Source: UBA4717 sp002404395 (lineage in GTDB: Bacteria > Bacillota > Clostridia > Oscillospirales > CAG-272). Taken from it: a stretch of 41,450 nt of DNA. The position numbers and the translations under genes were made by a program. Shown here piece by piece: positions 35,081 to 41,450 of this stretch (the stretch's first letter is position 1; the number at the start of each line of letters is the position of its first letter). The stretch spans positions 1 through 41,450 of the forward strand of contig CALFNW010000047.1 in the NCBI GenBank assembly GCA_937902275.1, in the 5' to 3' direction. The notes under the pieces are model-generated. The model worked only from the letters and a program-made list of their open reading frames with translations, was not told the origin of the DNA and searched no databases.

Positions 35081-35533
35081 TTAAGCCTCCTTGATTTCTA
35101 TAAATGTTTCTCTGTACTGTACCCACGCACATAAAAATGTGTTTATCATGCGTACAATACGGTCTTTGTAATCATTTTGTCCTTTGGGACTAAAATACGA
35201 AAACTGTTTTTCTGCATCGCTGAACACATTTTTTAAGCTGTCAGACGCAGTTTTGCGTTTCTTTTTCCCGTTTTCATCGGTTTTGGTTCCGAAAATTCTC
35301 TCATCCAAAAGAAAGTGAATGTACCTGTCAACCAATTGAAAATGAAAGGCAATGACCTTTGTTTCAATTGTTACAGGCGAAGTTTTGCAAAAGCTTTGCA
35401 GGGTTTCCAAAACCGAAATCCGATAATTCAACTCCTGCATAACAAAATTATCTTCAAGCGGCAGACTGTTCGCCGCAATTTGAGATGAGAGTGCTTCTTT
35501 TTTTGTCCTATACCTATCTAAAAGTGTAGCCAT
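35081..35533 (-). CDS. Conserved-looking protein of unknown function
   Basis: 150 residues, largely helical, with no motif recognised (MATLLDRYRTKKEALSSQIA, RISVLETLQSFCKTSPVTIETKVIAFHFQLVDRYIHFLLDERIFG, a Lys-rich KKKRKTASDS stretch near residue 92). GAAGGGA precedes the ATG. Its stop abuts the start of the ExoX-C-like gene, and a 20-base gap separates it from the helicase gene. It belongs to the same DNA-processing operon. Function unknown. Confidence 0.8.
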   Translation of the reverse strand: MATLLDRYRTKKEALSSQIAANSLPLEDNFVMQELNYRISVLETLQSFCKTSPVTIETKVIAFHFQLVDRYIHFLLDERIFGTKTDENGKKKRKTASDSLKNVFSDAEKQFSYFSPKGQNDYKDRIVRMINTFLCAWVQYRETFIEIKEA

Positions 35534-35553
35534 TTTGATATGTCCCTTCTTTC

Positions 35554-37719
35554 TTATTTTGATAATTCAATCAGCCGCATAGCAAGGCAAGTCCCGCGCC
35601 GATTTATTTCAGACTTTGAGATTGCCATATGCAGAGCTTTTTTATCACCGATTATAATAACTTTTTCCTTGCTTCTTGTAATCGCAGTATAGATAAGAGG
35701 TCGGTTAAGCATGATATAATGTGCGTTCTGGATATTGATAATAACAGACTTATATTCCGAACCTTGCGATTTATGTATCGTAGAGGCATAGCCCAAATCT
35801 ATCTGATCCATGTCGTTTATATCATATTCCTTTATTTTTCCGCCGCCAAAATCAATGCTTATCGTGGTATCGTTTCCGACCTTTGAAATATCGGTTATAT
35901 AACCGATATCGCCGTTGTTGACATCTTCATGGTTTTTTATCTGCATTACTTTGTCTCCGTGACGATAGCTTTGATTTCTGAATGTTATACCGCCTGCGCC
36001 GGGGTTAATGATTTCACGAACCGATTCGTTTATGGAATTAACTCCGGTTGCTGTCTTTTTGCGAAACGGTGTAAGCAGGGCAACATTGTCAATTCCGTAT
36101 TTAGAGGTTTCACGAATGTAGGTATCAACCATAATCTTTGCGGATTCCTCAAGGTTCGGTGAGTTTATAAACTCAAAATCATCTCCGTATTCAAGCTCAT
36201 GATCACCATGTCGTATTAACCGTGCATTGACTGCAATTCTGCTGCCTAAGTTTTGACGGAATACCGTATCCAGTCTGACAGTCGGAACGCACCTGCTCTC
36301 AATCATTTCCGAAAGCACTGCCCCCGGACCGACCGATGGGAGCTGTTCTGAATCACCGATTAAGACAATCTGGCAATTATGCTTCAGTGCATCGAACAGC
36401 ATTCCAGCAATATGAATATCAAGCATTGATACCTCGTCTACAATTACAAAATCAGCATCCAGCAATTCAGGCTCACTGTAATTGCCCGAGTCATCTGCAA
36501 ACAGATTCAGAGCCTTATGGATCGTCGAAGCATCAAAACCGGTTGATTCTGTCATTCTCCGCGCTGCACGCCCTGTCGGTGCGCAGCACTTAATGTCCTT
36601 GTCGGAATTGTTTTTTCGATAAATCTCAATTATGGCTTTTTGAATCATTGTTTTTCCCGTTCCCGGGCCGCCGGTAATAATAGATACGCCGTTTGTCAAT
36701 GCCGCTTTTATTGCTTCACGCTGCTCAGCAGCAAATGTAACATTGAATTTTTTCTCAGTTTCGGCAATATCCTTATCAATGTGAGTATAGCTCGGAACTC
36801 TCACATTCCGTTTGCGCTTTATAATCTGATATGCTAAATCCGATTCGGTTTTAGCCATTTCAGAACGATACACAAATCCGGCATAAGAAACCAGCCTTCC
36901 TGTATATACAAGTTTTGACGCACGGTTTGCAAGCATCTGCTCGGTAAGCTCAGGTGTATTCAGCAGCTTTTGACACTCACTGATAAACTTGTGCTTTTCC
37001 ATACAGATATGCCCGTCTTTCTCAGCATTCATAAGTGTGTAGACCAACGCCTGATCCGCACGCTCGGTTGATGTTTTGCTCAACCCGAAGCTCATGGCAA
37101 TCTTGTCAGCTTCGATAAAGCCAATACCGGAAATCTCGCAAAGCTGATACGGATGGTTTCTCACGATATTCATTGTCTTTTCTTTGTAATGCTGATAGAA
37201 TTTTATGGCTTTATTCGCTGTAATTCCGTGCGGCATAAGAAAAGCAATAATATCTCTTGCGCCACGGTTGGCAAGGTATGAATTATATATTTTTTTCAGT
37301 TTGTTTTGGCTGATACCCGATACCTGCAAAAGCTTTTCGGGTTCTTTATCGAGTACATCAAGTGAATCGTTACCGAAAACATTGTAGATTTTCTCTGCAA
37401 CCTTTGGACCGATCCCCTTTATCTGTCCCGAAGAAAGATATCCGATAATTCCTTCTTTGGTATGAGTTATAACCTCCTCGTAGTTTTCAACCTCAAACTG
37501 AATACCGTGTTTGGAATTTTTGCTCCAGTGTCCTTGAATATCATAACGGATATTGTCTGCTGTCGGTAAGCAATATCCGACGGCCTTTACCTGTGTTACA
37601 ACATTTCCGGTACTGTCCTTAACATTTTCACACGGATTGTATACGGCAACCATATATTGTCCGTTTGCTGCTGTACTGACATCGTGCGGATAAATTAATC
37701 TTTCAAATTGACATAGCAT
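35554..37719 (-). CDS. RecD2-like superfamily 1B helicase
   Basis: 721 residues. The start is placed at the ATG at 37719 (MLCQFERLIYPHDV), behind AAAGGAG; the open frame extends 105 bases further but overlaps the upstream gene. The N-terminal OB-like region precedes tandem helix-hairpin-helix units (GQIKGIGPKVAEKIYNVFG, VSGISQNKLKKIYNSY), as in RecD2. Helicase motifs are Walker A ITGGPGTGKTMIQ near residue 318, Walker B DFVIVDEVSMLD, motif III LIGDSEQLPSVGPGAVL, TIHKSQGSEYKSV and YTAITRSKEKVII. A 5'-3' DNA helicase working with the YqaJ exonuclease or in transfer/replication is the likely role. Confidence 0.94.
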   Translation of the reverse strand: MLCQFERLIYPHDVSTAANGQYMVAVYNPCENVKDSTGNVVTQVKAVGYCLPTADNIRYDIQGHWSKNSKHGIQFEVENYEEVITHTKEGIIGYLSSGQIKGIGPKVAEKIYNVFGNDSLDVLDKEPEKLLQVSGISQNKLKKIYNSYLANRGARDIIAFLMPHGITANKAIKFYQHYKEKTMNIVRNHPYQLCEISGIGFIEADKIAMSFGLSKTSTERADQALVYTLMNAEKDGHICMEKHKFISECQKLLNTPELTEQMLANRASKLVYTGRLVSYAGFVYRSEMAKTESDLAYQIIKRKRNVRVPSYTHIDKDIAETEKKFNVTFAAEQREAIKAALTNGVSIITGGPGTGKTMIQKAIIEIYRKNNSDKDIKCCAPTGRAARRMTESTGFDASTIHKALNLFADDSGNYSEPELLDADFVIVDEVSMLDIHIAGMLFDALKHNCQIVLIGDSEQLPSVGPGAVLSEMIESRCVPTVRLDTVFRQNLGSRIAVNARLIRHGDHELEYGDDFEFINSPNLEESAKIMVDTYIRETSKYGIDNVALLTPFRKKTATGVNSINESVREIINPGAGGITFRNQSYRHGDKVMQIKNHEDVNNGDIGYITDISKVGNDTTISIDFGGGKIKEYDINDMDQIDLGYASTIHKSQGSEYKSVIINIQNAHYIMLNRPLIYTAITRSKEKVIIIGDKKALHMAISKSEINRRGTCLAMRLIELSK

Positions 37720-37750
37720 TTTTTGTCTCCTTTCCGATTTACTTTGTTTA

Positions 37751-38407
37751 TCATACCGGCACCAGAACTTTTCTTGTTTTGGCAACATAGTATTCCTCAT
37801 CTTCAACCGAATAGTTTTCGGCAATAGAAACAGCCTGTTTTACAAGCCTGTCCGCCAAAGAATCAAGTTCCTGTACCAGACTGACACGCTCTCGCAACTC
37901 ACTCATGGACCAATCCTCAAAATCTTCACCGTCATCTGTGCCTCGCCCCGGATAAACGGAAATGCTAACCGGAACAACAGTATAATCAACTCTTGTAGGC
38001 CGCTTGCATTTGCCGCATATATTGCCGGTTTCAGTTACAGAACCGAAATTGTTTTGACCGCAGTGCGTGCAATGGGAACGGTATTTCGATGGCTCACAAA
38101 AGCCGTGATATAAAACAAGATATCCGCCGTTTCGACCGTTCATTCCTGCCTGCCAGTGATAATTATGCTGCTCGTTAAATTCGTCCAGCAAATCACGAAG
38201 ATAATCAAAAAACTCCTGTGTTTCCGTCATTTCATAAAGCTTGTTTTCAATCTCACGGCCCAACCCGAGCTTATATATTTTGAGATTGCAGGCATATGAT
38301 GTGGAACGGTTCCAGGAGTTTGCTGTAAAGTATCTGAAATGGTTTTTAAGATACTCTGTCATTTTTTTGCGGCTTCGCATATCAATCTTTTGAGCAAATT
38401 CAATCAT
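37751..38407 (-). CDS. Zinc-ribbon protein of unknown function
   Basis: 218 residues. A four-Cys zinc ribbon lies in the middle (HCTHCGQNNFG...GNICGKCKRPTRV, residues ~112-142). The N-terminal part is helical with many aromatic residues (NHFRYFTANSWNRSTSYACNLKIYKLGLG). The C-terminal part is an acidic coiled stretch with VSLVQELDSLADRLVKQAVSIAENY. The start overlaps the upstream gene's stop by eight bases (ATGATTGA). It resembles hypothetical proteins carried by clostridial integrative elements. A nucleic-acid or protein contact through the ribbon is possible, but no activity can be named. Confidence 0.82.
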   Translation of the reverse strand: MIEFAQKIDMRSRKKMTEYLKNHFRYFTANSWNRSTSYACNLKIYKLGLGREIENKLYEMTETQEFFDYLRDLLDEFNEQHNYHWQAGMNGRNGGYLVLYHGFCEPSKYRSHCTHCGQNNFGSVTETGNICGKCKRPTRVDYTVVPVSISVYPGRGTDDGEDFEDWSMSELRERVSLVQELDSLADRLVKQAVSIAENYSVEDEEYYVAKTRKVLVPV

Positions 38408-38930
38408 CGGCCGATACCATCCTGTCGATAAAACTGTCCGGATCTACCGATGAGAGTGCCGTATGCTTTAAGTCAAGCGATACTTGCTGCTTTGGCGCAC
38501 CGTTTGCGGTTGCAATTTTCTTGACGGTTACAAACAATTCTTCATTAAAAACAATAATGGGCATTCCAAGACTTGCGGCTTTGCCGATTTCGCCTTTCAT
38601 ACCTTCACTGATTCTGTTTCCGCATACATACAAAATATCGCACTGTTCCAAAAGTTTCAGCCCGAACTCAAGCGCAAGCGCTCGCTCTGCGGGAGAATTA
38701 TCTCCGAGAATAGTAGGCAATACCGCGTGAGGTGCTTTGCCGTATACACACATATGCTCCGTAGCATAGTTCACATAGCAGCGCGCCAGTTCAATGTTTT
38801 TGAAAAACTCATTTACGGTCGGTGCTTTCAAAGGAGAGCAGATATATGCCTTTCTGAATGTGCGGTTGTAGTTTAAGAGTTTCATAGTCATTTCTGCTTC
38901 AAAACTGCTCATTAAGATATTTTTGTTCAT
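38400..38930 (-). CDS. DUF7768/DUF4406-like (deoxyribosyltransferase-fold) protein
   Basis: 176 residues. The start is at the ATG at 38930, behind AAAGGAA; the open frame upstream has no ribosome site. The pattern KAYICSPLKAPTVNEFFKNIELARCYVNYA, HAVLPTILGD, ERALALEFGLKLLEQCDILYVCGNRISEGMKGEIGKAASLGMPIIVF is the Rossmann-like nucleoside 2-deoxyribosyltransferase fold found in phage and element proteins. The DSPAER-like Glu region (NSPAERALALEFG) could be catalytic. Nucleotide or nucleotide-sugar handling is the plausible role; the true substrate is unknown. It is an operon member between YqaJ and the zinc-ribbon gene. Confidence 0.83.
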   Translation of the reverse strand: MNKNILMSSFEAEMTMKLLNYNRTFRKAYICSPLKAPTVNEFFKNIELARCYVNYATEHMCVYGKAPHAVLPTILGDNSPAERALALEFGLKLLEQCDILYVCGNRISEGMKGEIGKAASLGMPIIVFNEELFVTVKKIATANGAPKQQVSLDLKHTALSSVDPDSFIDRMVSADD

Positions 38931-38949
38931 AAAAATTTTCCTTTCTTTG

Positions 38950-39987
38950 TTAAAGTGGCTGTACCGATACTTTAAGTTTTCTGCTCTCGGAAGTGGATAC
39001 CACGCTGTCATAAATTGTCGGGTAATCTCTTTTGAGGGCAGAGGTATCGGTTCTTTTACTCTTTTTTGTAGCAAAATCAATTAAAATCTTGTCTGCGGTT
39101 GTTGTCAAAACGCCGTGTTCATGATTTTTCATTAATTCCGCAATTCGCACAGAATGTGCTTCAACCTCCGATTCATATTTTTTGATTTCCGATTTGCAAT
39201 CTGAAATTTTTCCCTGCAAATCAATTATTTTTCTAAGTGGCTTTTCGTACTTTGACGGAAATTCGACGGTTGGAAGCGCCGGTACGCTTGAACCGTATAT
39301 TTTTGCCAAAGACTCCATTGCCAGTTTGGGAGCAACACCTGCCATTGTAGGCGGTTTGTCATGAATGAGACTCCAGTTCCATTCTTCAAGGCGCTCAAAA
39401 ATCATATCTTCTTTTGCTTTGTCGCGTTCAATCCCCGGTATTGCCATATCCGAATCCGGGTTATTGCCCCAAATTGTAGAAAAGGCTCCGATATTAACAT
39501 CCAAAACAGCAAGATAAAACCTGAGCTGCAATTCATAATAAAGCGGAATGGCGTCATCATCCCAAGCAGAAGATTTACGATAGGTGCAGCTTTTGCATTC
39601 GAGAACGCCTGCCTCACCGTCACTTGCACGCGTAAAGCGTCTGTCAATGTCGGCTAACGCATACGGAAAATCGGCGTGCTGATACATATATGTATCGTCT
39701 GTTACCTTATTGCCGGTCTTTTTTTCATAAAAATGTGCGGCAATCGGTTCCAGAAAATGTCCCATTTCGAGCTGATTTTCATTAAGTTTTGCCGGATTCT
39801 TAATGCGTCCTTTCTTTACCATCCACAGTTCCAGCGGCGTAACCCACGGAGAAACTCCAAATACCGCCGCGACATCGCTGCCGCCTATGGTGTATTCAAT
39901 ATCGCCTTTCGGTCCGTGCGCTCTGCATTCAAGCCAGCGTTCATTGGTCATACCGGCCGTGTCGCAAAGAATATTCGGGGCAGACAT
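38950..39987 (-). CDS. YqaJ-like (lambda exonuclease family) recombinase nuclease
   Basis: 345 residues. PD-(D/E)XK nuclease motifs are GGSDVAAVFGVSPWVTPLELW near residue 36, the Glu in LEMGHFLEPIAAHFY, FPYALADIDRRF with the catalytic Asp, and AGVLECKSCTYRKSSAW with E-x-K, followed by YYELQLRFYLAVLDV. It should degrade double-stranded DNA ends to expose single strands for annealing. A helical tail with a coiled coil (KIIDLQGKISDCKSEIKKYESEVEAHSVRIAELMK) follows residue ~240. The start overlaps the stop of the upstream gene (TAATG), giving coupled translation. Confidence 0.93.
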   Translation of the reverse strand: MSAPNILCDTAGMTNERWLECRAHGPKGDIEYTIGGSDVAAVFGVSPWVTPLELWMVKKGRIKNPAKLNENQLEMGHFLEPIAAHFYEKKTGNKVTDDTYMYQHADFPYALADIDRRFTRASDGEAGVLECKSCTYRKSSAWDDDAIPLYYELQLRFYLAVLDVNIGAFSTIWGNNPDSDMAIPGIERDKAKEDMIFERLEEWNWSLIHDKPPTMAGVAPKLAMESLAKIYGSSVPALPTVEFPSKYEKPLRKIIDLQGKISDCKSEIKKYESEVEAHSVRIAELMKNHEHGVLTTTADKILIDFATKKSKRTDTSALKRDYPTIYDSVVSTSESRKLKVSVQPL

Positions 39988-41129
39988 TAGTAATCCACCG
40001 CCTTTGCAAGGTCATAATCTTCCCATCTCAGACTCAAAGCCCTCGCCATATTTTCTTCAATGGTCAACATTTTGCCTTTGGGAACACCTGAGCTTTTTGC
40101 AATAAACGGAATCTCCTGCATAGCCATAAACACATCATGAGCCGTAGCCGGTCCGTTTCCGCATGCCATTTCGTACATACTTATTGCCTCGACTGCTGCC
40201 TTTTTTGGCAGGCTGAGCCTTTTGCAGATACGAGTCATCGCGTTAACCGGATAACTGAGCGTTACTTCCATGAGTTTTTGAAGCTTTGCAACCGAATCTC
40301 CGAATTGGGCGAAAAGCTGGTCAAGCGACGCATCGAAGTCCGCAATCTTTGATTGGTGCCTGTGATCAACAGCGACGCAGCCTCCGATATGGATTGGATA
40401 TTGTCCGCCGACCAACAGTGCGGAAACCTTTGCTGAGGCAACACCTGTATCAGAGGTGATAAATCTTATTCCCGGAACGATTTTTGAAGCAAATGTGCCT
40501 TTGCCTTGCGCAGCAAGCACTTTCGCATATGCACCGAGTAGATCTTCCTTTTGTGCCGGCATAGTCCATTCGGCACTCGTAAAGGAATGATCCGCATATC
40601 CGGTTACAAAGTTGTTGCCGGGAAAGCGTGCGTCCAGCTTTGTTTTGAGTGCATTCAACAGTTCCGGAATCGGCAATATCGAATAATCCGACGCATCGCC
40701 GGAATGTACTGCCGACACCTTTTCATCACGGATAAGCAGTAAAGCGTCTGCCGAATACAGCTTATAGCAGGAATTCAATACCTTTGCCAGAACCTTTCGC
40801 TCCAGCTTGGCGAGAGAATTACCGCTGATTTTTGCCCGATCAAGCAGGCTTTTGTAGGCTGTGTCACGGATAGGATAGTTTTTGCCGTTCACTTCCATAG
40901 CAAGCCCCAAATTTTCCGTTGTGTCCTCGATTGCGTCTGATGTAACCTCACTTGCAAAAGCAGATGTGTTTACATACAGCGGCGACGCCTTATCCAACGC
41001 GTTGACTTTCAATGCGTTAACCGGGCATCTGGTCCATTTTGTGTGTGCCTCCTGTTCTTTGTTGTAGTCCTCTAATGAAAGAAGACTGCTGAAGGTTACA
41101 TAGTAACCATCCTGACATTTTTGCATCAT
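39987..41129 (-). CDS. DUF932-like plasmid/phage protein
   Basis: 380 residues, first gene of the operon, starting at the ATG at 41129 behind AAAGGAG; a second ATG follows directly. Recognisable are LAMEVNGKNYPIRDTAYKSLLDRAKI, LLLIRDEKVSAVHSG, FPGNNFVTGYADHSFTSAEW, PGIRFITSDTGVASAKVSALLVGG and a C-terminal EISMYEMACGN-like helical region. This resembles the DUF932/TIGR03299-type proteins common on plasmids and phages, often beside recombination genes. The activity is unknown. The similarity is by memory of the pattern, so the family name is tentative. Confidence 0.72.
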   Translation of the reverse strand: MMQKCQDGYYVTFSSLLSLEDYNKEQEAHTKWTRCPVNALKVNALDKASPLYVNTSAFASEVTSDAIEDTTENLGLAMEVNGKNYPIRDTAYKSLLDRAKISGNSLAKLERKVLAKVLNSCYKLYSADALLLIRDEKVSAVHSGDASDYSILPIPELLNALKTKLDARFPGNNFVTGYADHSFTSAEWTMPAQKEDLLGAYAKVLAAQGKGTFASKIVPGIRFITSDTGVASAKVSALLVGGQYPIHIGGCVAVDHRHQSKIADFDASLDQLFAQFGDSVAKLQKLMEVTLSYPVNAMTRICKRLSLPKKAAVEAISMYEMACGNGPATAHDVFMAMQEIPFIAKSSGVPKGKMLTIEENMARALSLRWEDYDLAKAVDY

Positions 41130-41181
41130 AATAAATGCTCCTTTCTTTATTTTGCGGTTTACCGCCTTTGATTTATATAAC

Positions 41182-41216
41182 AAAAGCCGGCAAACCATAA
41201 AGGAATGTCGGCTTTT
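41182..41216 (-). terminator. Second leader hairpin before the operon
   Basis: AAAAGCCG pairs with CGGCTTTT around a 19-base loop. On the minus strand it ends CCGGCTTTTGTTAT, a modest intrinsic terminator, about 50 bases before the first start codon. Confidence 0.65.
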
Positions 41217-41241
41217 TGTCCAAAATGAATTGGTATGAAAT

Positions 41242-41285
41242 AAAAAAAGTGCCAAATAGCACATTTGCGTGCTAAATGACACTTT
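41242..41285 (-). terminator. Leader terminator/attenuator of the operon
   Basis: On the minus strand a 17-position inverted repeat (AAAGTGTCATTTAGCAC with GTGCTATTTGGCACTTT, three mismatches) is followed by a run of seven T. It begins about 50 bases after the promoter and precedes the first gene, so it should limit transcription unless relieved. Confidence 0.82.
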
Positions 41286-41338
41286 GAAACTCTGATATAC
41301 TTTGATTTCTCTTTAGAAACCTTGAAACTTATACAGTT

Positions 41339-41367
41339 ATTATATCAGATTTTTCTCAAATAGTCAA
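41339..41367 (-). promoter_or_regulatory. Promoter of the element's DNA-processing operon
   Basis: On the minus strand TTGACT (41367-41362), a 17-base spacer and TATAAT (41344-41339). The transcript would have a leader of about 200 bases containing two terminator hairpins. Confidence 0.88.
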
Positions 41368-41450
41368 TCCATTTTCAAAGAATAGAGCATAAAACTTGTA
41401 GGATTACAATAGATGTGTTACAGAGAATAAAAAAAGAGTGACGAAAGGAG

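Larger units (their letters stand above)
41130..41450. other. 321-base leader and upstream region of the DNA-processing operon
   Basis: No gene is visible. On the minus strand it holds the operon promoter and two leader terminators, listed separately. The last bases on the plus strand (GACGAAAGGAG at the window edge) look like a ribosome binding site for a plus-strand gene starting just outside, so this may be a divergent promoter region. Confidence 0.6.

Overview
The window looks like a chromosome segment of a low-to-mid GC anaerobic Clostridia member (Oscillospirales/Ruminococcaceae-like gut bacterium). The signs are Firmicutes-type AGGAGG ribosome binding sites, a T-box, a type III glutamine synthetase, an ANTAR regulator next to glnA, SLH-anchored surface proteins, a dockerin remnant and the 3' end of an NADH-peroxidase-type rubrerythrin. 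The species assignment is inference.

1-13,453 is a nitrogen assimilation cluster. On the minus strand, in transcription order, lie type III glutamine synthetase (glnN), an ammonium transporter fused to a P-II domain, an Asn-type T-box leader, asparagine synthetase (asnB), glutamate synthase large subunit (gltB) and its small subunit (gltD, cut by the window edge). Divergent from glnN, on the plus strand, lie a compact type I glutamine synthetase and an ANTAR RNA-binding regulator whose receiver domain lacks the phospho-acceptor Asp. The two glutamine synthetase promoters face away from each other across an imperfect dyad. The glnN leader carries an intrinsic terminator that overlaps an ANTAR-target-like hexaloop hairpin. 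Together these genes import ammonium, fix it into Gln, Asn and Glu, and appear to be controlled largely at the RNA level.

13,454-26,900 is a surface-protein and signalling region, all on the minus strand. It holds a dockerin-like remnant, a 2,960-residue InlB-type repeat/SLH protein, a GHKL histidine kinase with a LytTR response regulator, and a BspA-type leucine-rich-repeat/SLH protein. 26,899-28,218 is a small redox operon: a carboxymuconolactone-decarboxylase-like protein followed by an aldo/keto reductase.

From about 28,510 to the right edge the sequence turns visibly more AT-rich and reads as one end of a large integrative mobile element, again all on the minus strand. It appears inserted in the 3' end of a rubrerythrin/NADH peroxidase gene, of which only the last ~23 codons remain here. 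Its genes are an excisionase-like protein, sigma-like and HTH regulators of the Tn916 orf7/orf8 kind, an XRE repressor, a ParM/ParR-like partition pair, a Phd/PIN toxin-antitoxin pair, a CHC2-zinc/Toprim primase-like protein, and an operon for DNA processing (DUF932-like protein, YqaJ exonuclease, nucleotide-sugar-hydrolase-like DUF, zinc-ribbon protein, RecD2-like helicase, unknown protein, ExoX-C-like protein). That operon starts from a consensus promoter followed by two leader terminators. No integrase, relaxase or conjugation gene lies in the window, so the rest of the element must lie to the right or be lost.
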